The translations under genes and the position numbers were made by a program. The notes below the pieces were generated by a model, which saw nothing but the letters and a program-made list of their open reading frames with translations, had not been told where the DNA came from and did not search any database. A stretch of 37,150 nt of DNA, taken from the IMG/VR virus record IMGVR_UViG_3300010403_000040, positions 1 to 37,150 of that record. One strand, given 5' to 3'. Positions 24,779 to 33,151 of the stretch are shown here, in pieces; the first letter of the stretch is position 1, and each line of letters starts with the position of its first letter. The DNA is from a virus.

Positions 24779-25659
24779 TTCACGATGTACTCCTGACGAG
24801 GCTGAAGCGGCTTGCCATCCCAATTCACCAGCATCGCTGCGATGGGCAGCACGTACGCTTCATGCCTTTCAGTCTTCGGGTAGTGCCTGACGTGAGCACG
24901 TCGAATGTGAGGCCGAGGACTTGCGTGTGTTCCGGGAACCCCGCTCTGTACAGCTTGGTTGTACACCGCGGTGTACACGCGCGTGGTGTAGGGGAGCAAG
25001 GGGCGGCCCTGTGCGGCCCGTGTCTTGTTCGGCTTAGCCGGCGGAGCCGAGCGCTCTTTCAGCACACCCTTCGTGTTGAGGATCATAGTGAGCCCCATGC
25101 TGATTAGCGCTCCCTCCGTGCACTGCCACTCCGTCTCCTTTTGATTTGGCAGCAGTCTGTTCCAATATTCCAGCTCGAACTGTGGGATTTGCATCTGCAC
25201 GCACATGCCCTCTTGGTTGAGCTGCGTGACCATGGAATTGATGCACGACGTGGCGAACACCCGCCCGTCTGTTGCCCGCACTATGCGGGTTACCCCCAAA
25301 TGCGGGCCGTCTCGCTCAGCATACTCCGCTGTCAGGATCGTCTGGCCGATGGTGGCGTTGTCGTACTTCAGTGCACAGCGGTAAAGCGTGTGCTGGTACG
25401 GCATCGTGAAACATTTGTTGGTTATGAAGTCGATGGCATCGAGCTGCGCAGCGCGGACTTCATCGAGATCAAGCGGGCCGAAGTTGAACTGTTCGAGCCC
25501 CATTGGCTGGCTCTTATATTTTATTTCACCCTTCACCAACTGATGGAGGATGGAGAGGCTCTCGTTCGAGCCGTAGGCGTTCTTGTTTTTGAGCGCCGTC
25601 GCGATGTCATCAAGCGTCGCTGGCTCCTTGAGCAGGTCTTCTGCTGAGTAGCGGCTCAC
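24775..25659 (-). CDS. Hypothetical protein with AcrVA2-reminiscent C-terminus (294 aa)
   Basis: GTG at 25659 has GGGAGG six bases upstream. The N-terminal part is helical (EDLLKEPATLDDIATALKN); the centre holds beta strands including KCFTMPYQHTLYRCALKYD. The C-terminus has SPRPHIRRAHVRHYPKTERH and then a beta strand ending LQPRQEYIVK. The HIRRAH-type motif and length resemble, from memory, proteins classed with the AcrVA2 family (which block Cas12a production) found on many mobile elements, but these also include members of unknown function. I therefore call it hypothetical. It overlaps the upstream zinc-ribbon gene by 50 bp. Confidence 0.6.
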   Translation of the reverse strand: MSRYSAEDLLKEPATLDDIATALKNKNAYGSNESLSILHQLVKGEIKYKSQPMGLEQFNFGPLDLDEVRAAQLDAIDFITNKCFTMPYQHTLYRCALKYDNATIGQTILTAEYAERDGPHLGVTRIVRATDGRVFATSCINSMVTQLNQEGMCVQMQIPQFELEYWNRLLPNQKETEWQCTEGALISMGLTMILNTKGVLKERSAPPAKPNKTRAAQGRPLLPYTTRVYTAVYNQAVQSGVPGTHASPRPHIRRAHVRHYPKTERHEAYVLPIAAMLVNWDGKPLQPRQEYIVK

Positions 25660-25900
25660 GTTTGCCTCCCCATGCTGCGGAAAATTTTCGTTTTTCGTAG
25701 ATGATGACCTCCATCGTCCGCCAACGATACCTGCACTTTAGGCACTGGCGTATTCGGACGAAGGTAACGTTTCGCTGCACCTTACCTCGCAAGGTAACGT
25801 GGCATGGCTTGCGGCGCGTCTCAACGACTTGGCTCTTGCCCAAGCCGGGAGGACGCTTCCCCGGCTTGGACCCTTTGCAGAGCGGGCAGATTGTGCTCAT
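25610..25900 (-). CDS. Zinc-ribbon protein with NrdR-like N-terminus (96 aa)
   Basis: ATG at 25900 follows the upstream stop by 2 bases. Residues 1-63 form a zinc ribbon: ICPLCKG (Cys5, Cys8), VVETRRK, and VRIRQCLKCRYRWRTMEVI (Cys53, Cys56). The order 'CPxC ... ETR ... RxRxCxxCxxRWxTxE' closely follows the NrdR repressor's zinc ribbon, but the ATP-cone domain is absent, replaced by a basic tail. It probably binds nucleic acid and could regulate transcription. A near-perfect 18-bp palindrome lies within the gene. Confidence 0.65.
   Translation of the reverse strand: MSTICPLCKGSKPGKRPPGLGKSQVVETRRKPCHVTLRGKVQRNVTFVRIRQCLKCRYRWRTMEVIIYEKRKFSAAWGGKREPLLSRRPAQGASDA
25781..25798. repeat. Dispersed palindrome, copy 7 (11/12)
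   Basis: CTTACC-N6-GGTAAC in the zinc-ribbon gene. A further half-site GGTAAC stands at 25763-25768, exactly 30 bp from the right arm. Confidence 0.7.
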
Positions 25901-25902
25901 CG

Positions 25903-26253
25903 CTATTGCGGGATGAACTTGCCGCGCTTCGGCCATTCGACGAAGCTGATGGCGACGACACGGTCGAGGTCGATCCAACCATCGAACATGTCCGCCTTAA
26001 TCTCGAAGAGCGACGGCGCTGCCTTCTTGCGCTCGCCTATGGAGGCGAGCCAGTCTCGGCGAGACTGCCACGCCTTCGCCACAGCTTCGTAGACCTTGCG
26101 GCCATCCTTGGCCTTGTTGAAGCGATAGATGGGTGCCGGCGAAGCGAAGTCATAGTTGAACACGATGTGCGCGTTCTCGGTCGGCTTGGGTTCGTTCTGT
26201 GGGACGGGCTGTTGCATTTGTTGCATCCTTGCGAGGTCTAGAATGTTGTCCAT
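25903..26253 (-). CDS. Hypothetical protein downstream of primase (116 aa)
   Basis: The start overlaps the primase stop by one base (TAATG). A Gln/Pro-rich N-terminus (residues 1-25) precedes a compact domain with YDFASPAPIYRFNKAKDGRK, a basic helix (AVAKAWQSRRDWLASIGERK) and a terminal beta segment (DLDRVVAISFVEWPKRG). No catalytic signature is visible. Coupling to the primase-helicase suggests a replication accessory role. Confidence 0.6.
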   Translation of the reverse strand: MDNILDLARMQQMQQPVPQNEPKPTENAHIVFNYDFASPAPIYRFNKAKDGRKVYEAVAKAWQSRRDWLASIGERKKAAPSLFEIKADMFDGWIDLDRVVAISFVEWPKRGKFIPQ

Positions 26254-29200
26254 TAGATTTCGTCCACGAAGTTAAGGTCGGGTGACGATGCGAGATCGAT
26301 CTGGATAATGTTCTCCTTGGAGAAGGCCAGACCGGTCCCTCCACCAAGGTATCCAACCACGTTGGTCATGGTCATGGAGGCTTTCAGTGCCTCCATGAGT
26401 AGATGTCTGGACTTGCCGGACTTCTTCAGCCACTCGCCGAACGCGCTCGACGAGATGCGCATCAGCTTGTCGTTCTGGCCGATCTGAACACAGATACCGT
26501 TCAACCGTGAAATGTCCGCCGGGCGGAAGACCTTCACAGCGTTAGGCGTGTTCGGTTTCGGGGGCTTGCCAACAGCTATGTGAATGCGATCCGTCCAGAT
26601 CACTTTGTTCGTCGCCTGCATGTCTTTCAAGAAAGAAGACATAATCGATGATATATTGATAGTACGCGTTAGGTCTACAGTCTGCTGACCCCGCAACACG
26701 CGCATAGTGTTCAACGAGCGCAACATAAAGGCCTTCAGTGACGGCTCGTCGAAGACCGCGTACCCCAACAGATTGGCGTAGCGCGCGCCCAGCAAGATAC
26801 ACGCAATCAGCGATATCCAAAACCGCTCCTCCTGATGCGAGTTGGTCTCGATGTTCAGCTGCTTGCTCAGTGCAGCCATATCACTTTCGATCTGGTGAAA
26901 GTTGGCTCCAAGCCACTGTGCATACTTCAGACCCACCGAACCATAGTTCGTGTTCAATTTTGATAGCCTGATCGTAGCTTCCGACGTATCGACTATACCA
27001 GTCTGCGACGGTGTAGCTGGAGTAACCGTGTATTCGAAGATGCGGTACAGTCCTGCCAGCGTTGTTTGGGTTTGCTGCGTCACGTGGTCGATCAAGCTGT
27101 CGTTCGAGGCAGAGATGACTAACGTCTGCCAGTGTCCGGGCTCTTTCATCTGTGCGTGCTGATTGAGCCGCGACTTCTCCTTGCCCTGTGCAATTTGAAA
27201 AGTCATGTTGACGAACTTTTTGGTGTCTTCGTCGGTCTTTAATTCGTCCCAGTAGATCGGCAAGGAACGAACTTCGCCGATTTTCTTCATCACAGAATTC
27301 TGCGTATCTGATAAGGACTGCACTGCGCGAATTGGATCGCCCCAGACTGCCTGCGCGATCCTTAATGCAGTAGACTTGCCGATGCCACTTTCCTTTGAGT
27401 ATGCGCTCATGAGCATACCCAGATGTCCAGTGAACATCACAAGGGGAGCAGCGAAAGCCGAAGCTACAATTGCTTCCAAATCGGGCCTGCCTTGCGACGT
27501 GACTAGCTTTACCGCATCTAGCCAATATGCGTCGGAGCCTCTGGGCTTGTACTGTTGGTTGACTACCGGGTTTGCGGTAGCGCTCGGCGAGCTTCCAGCA
27601 GGCGTCCAGAGCTGACCACCATATATAAAACCTTCCGTCTGGCCGTTTTTGTCGTGCCAACCAAAAGGAGCACTCGCCACGCTGTCTTTGATCATTTGAA
27701 GTTTTTTCACCCATGACACGAAAAAGTCTCCCGAGAATTTGTCTGTGGTCCCCAGCATGAACCCTTGGCTCTGCAGGATTTTGCGCATCTCGTTGGTACC
27801 GATGTACTCAAGATCGATGCTGATCTGGCCCACCTTGTTGCGCTCCACCACGCTGTCGAAGTGGAGAATGTTCGGGTCCTTCTGCAGCCAAGCATTCATC
27901 ATCGGATAGTCGCTGATGGGGATGCTGATCTGCTGCTGAGGGTTCGCGGGGTCGACTACCACACGACACACGATGTTCGCCGGCGTGCGGAGATATCCCG
28001 CCGGCAAATCAGCGTTACCTTGCGGGGTTACCTGCTGAAGACCTTGCGGTACGCCCGATGCATTGACTGCACCGCCGCCAGCTGTTCCTCCAATGGCTTG
28101 CTGCTGTTGTCCCACGGGTTGCCCGACGGCAGCTCCAAATCCGCCTGCTTGTACAATTGGATTTGGCACCGGCTGAGCTGCCTGATGGCCTGCGACCGCA
28201 GCCGCTTGGTTTCCACCAAGTACTCCTTGAGCCGGGCGTTGTTCGAAGTTAAGCGGGCTTTTTCCTTGAGCAAAAAGAGCACAGCCTTTGCAAGCTGTAC
28301 CTCCCGTTGCCGAGATGGTTCCGCAGCTGGGCCAGCCAAGACCGCGTTCGCGGCGCTCGCGATCCTTGCGGTCGTAAAACTCATCCGTGCTGTCTTTGGT
28401 GTAATCGGCATGCTTGTCTCCCATACGGTGAGCATCGGCACGCCCACCCTTTGTGAAGGTTGAGATTAGGGTGGTGATGTTCCAGAGCGGGTTGTTTAGA
28501 CCGCTGCCACCTGTGGCAACTGCATCACGTAGGAAGCCACACAGTGGAGTAACCAGATCAAGATCAGGAGAAGGCCAAAGCTCATCGAGCCCACTCTGAA
28601 GCTCAGAAGCTGGAGCGGTGATAACCCGTAGCGGAAACAGGGATCGGTCGACTGCCAGCGTTGCTTGTGCCTGTGGTACTCTTCCAGCATACGGCTGAAG
28701 AGGAGCAGATACACGCTCAAGGCTGTAATCGAAGTCAAGAGGGGTGCCAATAAACCGGACATGTCGCGCAGGCTCCTGCTTGCGGTTGAGAGTGTCGGGG
28801 ATGCGCAGCACGCGAACGCTGTCCACGGTGCACTGCGTGTCGCACAGGAGCCCGTTGGCCTTCGCAGCTTCGGCGAGGGAGAACGCAATCGGGAGCCATT
28901 CGTCGGGGCTGAGTGCGCGGTCCACGCACCAATAGAAATGGAAGCCGCCGCCGGAGTGAACGATCATCGTCGGCTTTGGGAGGCCAATCGTGGCGATGAA
29001 CTTCATCGTCTCCCGCACCGCGTCCTCGGCGGTGAGGTAACTCTTACCGTCCGGCTTGCCATAGTCGACGTCGAGGAAGAAGCTCTTGAGCGCGATGGCG
29101 TTGGTGGCGAGGCGGATCGGTGCGTTGTAGACGCGCGGGAATTTCCCCTTGGTGGTCTTGGCGTCGGCAGCGAGCTGCGTCGACATACAGGCGTAGACGT

Positions 29201-29411
29201 CGAGCGTGTTGCTTCCGGCCTTGAGGGCGAACTCGAGGGTCTTCCCCGCTTCACCGGCGGACTGCACGGCGCGGCCGGTCCACGCTGGCTTGCCGTCGGG
29301 TCGGGGTTTTGTCGGTGGGAAGGTCCAATGGATATTCACGAACCCGGGCTGGCCGGGCTCAGGCCACGGGAGAACCCGGGCCAAGTAAATTTTAGCATTC
29401 TCGAACGACAT
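26253..29411 (-). CDS. Primase-helicase: AEP primase domain plus DUF927-type ATPase (1052 aa)
   Basis: Residues 1-250 form an archaeo-eukaryotic-type primase: SFFLDVDYGK (metal ligands Asp114, Asp116), IVHSGGGFHFYW (Ser153, His158) and DSVRVLRIPDTLNRK. Near 355-375 four Cys (LGWPSCGTI, TACKGCALF) form a zinc motif. A Gly/Gln/Ala linker (about 385-460) leads to the ATPase, with Walker A SGIGKST at 675-681 and LPIYWDELKTDED as Walker B, followed by sensor-like ISASNDSL. The protein makes primers and unwinds DNA at the phage fork. A middle stretch uses more A/T-ending codons than the ends. Confidence 0.8.
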   Translation of the reverse strand: MSFENAKIYLARVLPWPEPGQPGFVNIHWTFPPTKPRPDGKPAWTGRAVQSAGEAGKTLEFALKAGSNTLDVYACMSTQLAADAKTTKGKFPRVYNAPIRLATNAIALKSFFLDVDYGKPDGKSYLTAEDAVRETMKFIATIGLPKPTMIVHSGGGFHFYWCVDRALSPDEWLPIAFSLAEAAKANGLLCDTQCTVDSVRVLRIPDTLNRKQEPARHVRFIGTPLDFDYSLERVSAPLQPYAGRVPQAQATLAVDRSLFPLRVITAPASELQSGLDELWPSPDLDLVTPLCGFLRDAVATGGSGLNNPLWNITTLISTFTKGGRADAHRMGDKHADYTKDSTDEFYDRKDRERRERGLGWPSCGTISATGGTACKGCALFAQGKSPLNFEQRPAQGVLGGNQAAAVAGHQAAQPVPNPIVQAGGFGAAVGQPVGQQQQAIGGTAGGGAVNASGVPQGLQQVTPQGNADLPAGYLRTPANIVCRVVVDPANPQQQISIPISDYPMMNAWLQKDPNILHFDSVVERNKVGQISIDLEYIGTNEMRKILQSQGFMLGTTDKFSGDFFVSWVKKLQMIKDSVASAPFGWHDKNGQTEGFIYGGQLWTPAGSSPSATANPVVNQQYKPRGSDAYWLDAVKLVTSQGRPDLEAIVASAFAAPLVMFTGHLGMLMSAYSKESGIGKSTALRIAQAVWGDPIRAVQSLSDTQNSVMKKIGEVRSLPIYWDELKTDEDTKKFVNMTFQIAQGKEKSRLNQHAQMKEPGHWQTLVISASNDSLIDHVTQQTQTTLAGLYRIFEYTVTPATPSQTGIVDTSEATIRLSKLNTNYGSVGLKYAQWLGANFHQIESDMAALSKQLNIETNSHQEERFWISLIACILLGARYANLLGYAVFDEPSLKAFMLRSLNTMRVLRGQQTVDLTRTINISSIMSSFLKDMQATNKVIWTDRIHIAVGKPPKPNTPNAVKVFRPADISRLNGICVQIGQNDKLMRISSSAFGEWLKKSGKSRHLLMEALKASMTMTNVVGYLGGGTGLAFSKENIIQIDLASSPDLNFVDEI
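28014..28031. repeat. Dispersed palindrome, copy 8 (11/12)
   Basis: GTTACC-N6-GGTTAC, inside the linker region of the primase-helicase gene. Confidence 0.65.
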
Positions 29412-29433
29412 AGTCGAAGTTTCCCCGCCTTAC

Positions 29434-29466
29434 GGGGGAGGACCATCCCTCCCCCGGCCGTTTTTT
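29434..29466. terminator. Hairpin with T-run between two minus-strand genes
   Basis: A perfect 8-bp stem GGGGGAGG / CCTCCCCC with a 6-base loop (29434-29455) is followed on the plus strand by GGCCG and six T (29461-29466). Read in the direction of the flanking genes the T-run comes before the stem, so it would terminate plus-strand (antisense) transcription rather than the operon; on the mRNA it is a strong hairpin upstream of the primase gene. Confidence 0.5.
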
Positions 29467-29467
29467 A

Positions 29468-30772
29468 TTAGCCGTTGATCAGCGCGTTCAGGCGGTCGTC
29501 GATGGAACCTTCAAAGGCCGACACCACACCGGGGGTGACCGGTGCAGCCGGAGCGGGTACTGGGGCCTGTGCCGCGGTCTCCGGCGGGATCACCTCCGGG
29601 GACACAGCACCGAAGCCTGTCATCTGAACGGGTCGCTGGGCGGGCTGCGCTGCGGCTTGCACAGGCTGCTGAGCATGTTGGACCTGAGCCGGTTGCTGGA
29701 CTGCTGCAGCCGGGCCAAAACCCCCTGCTGTTTGAGGAGCACCTCCACCGCCGTTGGGGGCGGCGACGGGTGCAGGAGCAGCTGCGACGGGTCCAAACCC
29801 ACCGCCTTGGCTGTTGCCTCCAGTAGATACCGCATGCTGTCCACCTGATGGCTGTACCACGGGTTGGGCCACAGGTCCGACCGGAGCGGGTTGGACGACG
29901 GGGGCGGCTGGAGCGGGTGCAGCTGCAGCGGGCTGAGCTGGATAGGTAGCTGGCTGAAGATGCACCTGTTGAGCCACCGGGGCCACAGCGCCCGCCGGGA
30001 CCGGTTCGAGGAACACCGGCTGCGCGGCCTGAGCCACCTGAGCCGGGGCCGGCGCGGTCCCCTCGCTGATCACGCGGGCGACGTCCGGAGACTTCTGCAT
30101 CTCGATCACGATGGCGGCCTCCGCCTCGGTGAGCGGCCGGATCGCGTCGAACTTGAACTTCGGGAAGCTCTCCGCCGGATCGAAGGAGACTTTGATCCCC
30201 ATCGAGAAGTACGGGTAGCCCATCTGATGGTAGCGCGCGTTGAACGCTGCCAAGTCCTGAAGCGACGCCGCGGGGCAGCGCAGCAAGAGCGGGCCGCCGA
30301 ACGTCTCGTTGCGCAGATCGGTCAACGGTACGATGGCCATCCGGCGGTGGTCGCCGCACGCCTTCCCCTTGCCGCCGTTCGGAGCCGAACCCCAAGCGTT
30401 GCGCGGGCACGTCGCGCAGACGTTCGACTGCTTCTTCGGTACGCCCTGATCCGGAATGATGCCGTTCGCAGATGCACAGTCCGGCGAGGCGTTCGAGTTC
30501 TCGTCCCAACCGTCCTCGTACCACGTCTTCGAGAGCGCCGCGTTCGCCTTGAGGATCACGATGTCGACGCTGCCGCGGGGGCCGTCGCCGTCGTCGCGCA
30601 TGAGGTTTTGGGAGTTGCCCTGATACTGGATCGACCAGACCTTGCCGCGGTATTTGAGGAGGCCATAGCCACCGGTGAGGCCACCTGCGAGATCATCCGC
30701 TGCCTGAACACCGGCGAAGGCTGCGGCTACCGGAGCGTTGAACGCTGCCGGCACGACGATTGCTGTAGACAT
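29468..30772 (-). CDS. Putative ssDNA-binding protein with zinc motif and disordered acidic tail (434 aa)
   Basis: The first 230 residues form a beta-rich domain: KYRGKVWSIQYQGNSQNLMR, then VDIVILKANAALSKTWYEDG, and a zinc motif with Cys99, Cys119, Cys122, Cys139 (VCATCPRNAWGS, GKACGDHRRMAIVPL). The last 200 residues are low-complexity Ala, Pro, Gln, Val and Gly, ending in a short acidic segment (FEGSIDDRLNAL). This resembles, in architecture only, SSB proteins with a disordered linker and an acidic tip, and T4 gp32's zinc-bound core. Position before the primase supports replication. The family is common in phages but not functionally fixed. Confidence 0.6.
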   Translation of the reverse strand: MSTAIVVPAAFNAPVAAAFAGVQAADDLAGGLTGGYGLLKYRGKVWSIQYQGNSQNLMRDDGDGPRGSVDIVILKANAALSKTWYEDGWDENSNASPDCASANGIIPDQGVPKKQSNVCATCPRNAWGSAPNGGKGKACGDHRRMAIVPLTDLRNETFGGPLLLRCPAASLQDLAAFNARYHQMGYPYFSMGIKVSFDPAESFPKFKFDAIRPLTEAEAAIVIEMQKSPDVARVISEGTAPAPAQVAQAAQPVFLEPVPAGAVAPVAQQVHLQPATYPAQPAAAAPAPAAPVVQPAPVGPVAQPVVQPSGGQHAVSTGGNSQGGGFGPVAAAPAPVAAPNGGGGAPQTAGGFGPAAAVQQPAQVQHAQQPVQAAAQPAQRPVQMTGFGAVSPEVIPPETAAQAPVPAPAAPVTPGVVSAFEGSIDDRLNALING

Positions 30773-30807
30773 ATTTTCTCCTGAGATACTAGGGTTGGTG
30801 GGTGTCG

Positions 30808-31230
30808 TTAAGAAGTCTTGCGGCGGACGCCTACATCTTGGAAGGAACTGAAATTCACTCCCGGCGGCGGGACGCCATGCTGCTCAACATACGCACGAAT
30901 TGCGGTCACATTCGGCTTTTTGTCAAGCATATCGAATTCAGCCTGCGTCACGACCCACGTCCAGAACATGTCGATGTCCGCGGCGCTTGCCGAATATTTC
31001 GTCGTCAGCGAAACGGTTCCGCTGGCGGTCTTCATATTGTCGGCGTTCACCGAGTGAAGCGCGGTCTTCAGCTCGTCCTTGATCATCTCCATTGTGTCGG
31101 TGATGGGCTTCATCTCCGCGTCGTGCTTCTCCTTCAACGCCGACTTCATGTCGCGCAGCATGACGAATTGCCCGACGCGCTTCTCGACATCGACCGGCGG
31201 TGGTGCAGTGGGTTGGGTGGGGTCAGTCAT
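30808..31230 (-). CDS. Gp157/Gam-type replication-associated protein (140 aa)
   Basis: An acidic/Pro-rich N-terminus precedes a long helix pair (LRDMKSALKEKHDAEMKPIT, ELKTALHSVNADNMKTA). Then comes a beta hairpin (ASGTVSLTTKYSAS) and a closing VPPPGVNFSSFQDVGVRR segment. A coiled helix followed by 'KTxxGTVSL ... PGV ... VRR' is the layout of phage Gp157-like host-nuclease inhibitors/recombination proteins, though sequence support is limited. GGAGGTAAC ahead of the ATG forms the ribosome-binding site and also one arm of a weak 18-bp palindrome. Confidence 0.55.
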   Translation of the reverse strand: MTDPTQPTAPPPVDVEKRVGQFVMLRDMKSALKEKHDAEMKPITDTMEMIKDELKTALHSVNADNMKTASGTVSLTTKYSASAADIDMFWTWVVTQAEFDMLDKKPNVTAIRAYVEQHGVPPPGVNFSSFQDVGVRRKTS

Positions 31231-31231
31231 C

Positions 31232-31249
31232 GTTACCTCCGAAGGTTAT
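31232..31249. repeat. Dispersed palindrome, weak copy 9 (10/12)
   Basis: GTTACC-N6-GGTTAT in an intergenic gap; one arm overlaps the ribosome-binding site of the Gp157-like gene. The only intergenic copy. Confidence 0.5.
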
Positions 31250-31276
31250 ATGTTTCAGTTTCCTTGCCACTCCGGG

Positions 31277-31528
31277 CTAAATTCGCCATTTCCCATCGTT
31301 GGCAGTGCGCCATGCGCGCATGTTCTTGGCGCACTGCCGCGCCTCGTCCACCATAGCGCGGTCGCCTTCCGGCCGCAGGCCCTGATCGATTGCGCTCTCT
31401 CGATTGTCAGCCCACCACTCGATTAAGGACGGCGCGCTCGGGTCACGGGCAAGCAGGATGAACATCGGCTCATCCGGTAACGCATTTGCGTAGCAGTCGA
31501 ACTTGCCCGGCTCGTTCTTAGATCCCAT
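31277..31528 (-). CDS. Conserved small phage protein, 'DEPMFILLARDPSAP' family (83 aa)
   Basis: The central segment KFDCYANALPDEPMFILLAR, followed by DPSAPSLIEWWADNRE, belongs to a small family widespread in phages and prophages of proteobacteria, with no known biochemical role. The C-terminal helix is polar with DEARQCAKNMRAW. AGGAGAG precedes the ATG. It lies between the helicase and the Gp157-like gene in the replication operon. Confidence 0.75.
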   Translation of the reverse strand: MGSKNEPGKFDCYANALPDEPMFILLARDPSAPSLIEWWADNRESAIDQGLRPEGDRAMVDEARQCAKNMRAWRTANDGKWRI

Positions 31529-31570
31529 TTCTCTCTCCTGTTTCAGTGTTTCGGACAGCCGGCCAGACCG

Positions 31571-33151
31571 TCACCACTCCTCGTTCGTGTCAGCGAACAA
31601 CTGTAAGAATTTCTTCTGTACGTCCTGCTTGTTCTGGAGCAGCTTGTAGATGCGCCGCTCCACCGCGGTACTCTGCAGGTGGATGATCTGCTGCTTGTGC
31701 TTCTGGCCTACTCGTCGGATGCGATGGTTCGCTTGATCATAGATTTCCAGCGAAGTGATAGGTCCGAACCATACAACAGTGTCAGCCGCAGTGAGCGTAA
31801 TGCCGTGCGCGAGACAGGCCGGGTGAGCCAATAGCACTTTGAGCTTATTGGTGTTCTGGAACATATTAAAAATATTGTTCCGCTCCTTAGCCGGCGTAGC
31901 ACCCGAGACAGTCGCATAATCGATTTTCTCCGCCATGAGTGCGCTACCGATGCCTTCTAGCGCGTGGATGAAGGGCACGAACACCAGCACCTTGCGATCC
32001 GTACTCTCGATGGCATCAACCAGCGCCTCGATACGCTTGATGTTGTCCAGCGGGATCGTCTTCGAGTTGCCCGCCTTATCCTGCGTGTATACCCAGCCCA
32101 TGCTGATCTGCATCAGCTTGCTCATGGCCGCGCCGGCGTTCGCCGCGGTGACCAGCTCGCCGTTCGTGAAGGCGCTCTGACAATGGGCGACGATATCCTT
32201 ATACACCTTCAGTTGTATCTTCCCCATCTCGACGTCTACGAAGCGCTCGATGCACTCGGGCAGCTCCTGCACCTCGTCGATGGTGAAGCGTACAGATGGT
32301 TGCATGACGTCGTAAGCGTTCTCGACGGCGTCCGCCTTCGGCACCCACTTGTTGAGGTTGCCCAGCGGGTACATTACCTGCGACCTGAAGTGCGAGAAAT
32401 ATCTCGGCACGCTGTCAGGCGTGACCACCTTGCACTGGTAGAACACGTCCGTCGGCGCGTTGGGCATCGGGCTTCCAGTCATGCCCCACACCCACGGGCG
32501 GTCCTTCGCCAACGCCACCATGCACTTGGTGCGGTCACTCTTGTTGCGAAACGCCGCCAGCTCGTCGATGACGATAACGTCGATGTCGGGGCGCGCGAGC
32601 AGCTCCTTCTCAAGGACCTTGATGCCGTCGTGATTGATCACGTAGATGTCCGCGGTCATGTCGGCCAACGACGCGCGCCGCTTCTTTGCGTCTCCGTGGA
32701 GCACCACCACCTTGACATTGGGATCGATCTCGAACGTCTCCCGTTGCCACACGAATTGCAGCGTGGACAGAGGCGCTACCACCAGCATCTTCGTCGCGCG
32801 CTTCTGCGTGACCAGATACAGGAAGCTCCAAATAGCACACTTCGTCTTGCCGGTACCCATGCCGTTCAACACATACGCGCGCCGCGCCATCGTCAACAGC
32901 GCAGCGGTTTTCTTCTGCACCTCGAACGCAGGCTTGCTCACCGTCTGAGGGAACGGATACTGCGTTAGGATCGGCGCGGGCGCTTCGAACCCCAGCTTCC
33001 GCAGCAGATAGACTTCCGTCTCCGCGTGTGGCACGAGTAGCCAGTCGCTGTCCATAAAGCGATGCGGCTTCCCGTTGGGGAAGAGGTTCACCACCGCCGG
33101 GTTGGCGGGGACACCGATCAGTTTATGCTTGGCGCTTACGATAGTCTGCAT
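31571..33151 (-). CDS. SNF2/DEAD-type helicase (526 aa)
   Basis: All main superfamily 2 motifs are visible, in order: YVLNGMGTGKTKCAIW (Walker A, residues 97-103), LVVAPLSTLQ (Ia), VIVIDELAAF (Walker B, Asp196-Glu197), WGMTGSPMPN (III), and in the second lobe KVLVFVPFIHAL, VLLAHPACLAHGITLT and YDQANHRIRRVGQK (VI). The pattern with a QAxxRxxRxGQ motif fits SNF2-like phage helicases. ATG at 33151 has AGGAA upstream and overlaps the nuclease gene by 29 bp; the longer GTG-type extension would cover most of that gene. VRR-NUC/SNF2 neighbours are typical phage replication-repair pairs. Confidence 0.85.
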   Translation of the reverse strand: MQTIVSAKHKLIGVPANPAVVNLFPNGKPHRFMDSDWLLVPHAETEVYLLRKLGFEAPAPILTQYPFPQTVSKPAFEVQKKTAALLTMARRAYVLNGMGTGKTKCAIWSFLYLVTQKRATKMLVVAPLSTLQFVWQRETFEIDPNVKVVVLHGDAKKRRASLADMTADIYVINHDGIKVLEKELLARPDIDVIVIDELAAFRNKSDRTKCMVALAKDRPWVWGMTGSPMPNAPTDVFYQCKVVTPDSVPRYFSHFRSQVMYPLGNLNKWVPKADAVENAYDVMQPSVRFTIDEVQELPECIERFVDVEMGKIQLKVYKDIVAHCQSAFTNGELVTAANAGAAMSKLMQISMGWVYTQDKAGNSKTIPLDNIKRIEALVDAIESTDRKVLVFVPFIHALEGIGSALMAEKIDYATVSGATPAKERNNIFNMFQNTNKLKVLLAHPACLAHGITLTAADTVVWFGPITSLEIYDQANHRIRRVGQKHKQQIIHLQSTAVERRIYKLLQNKQDVQKKFLQLFADTNEEW

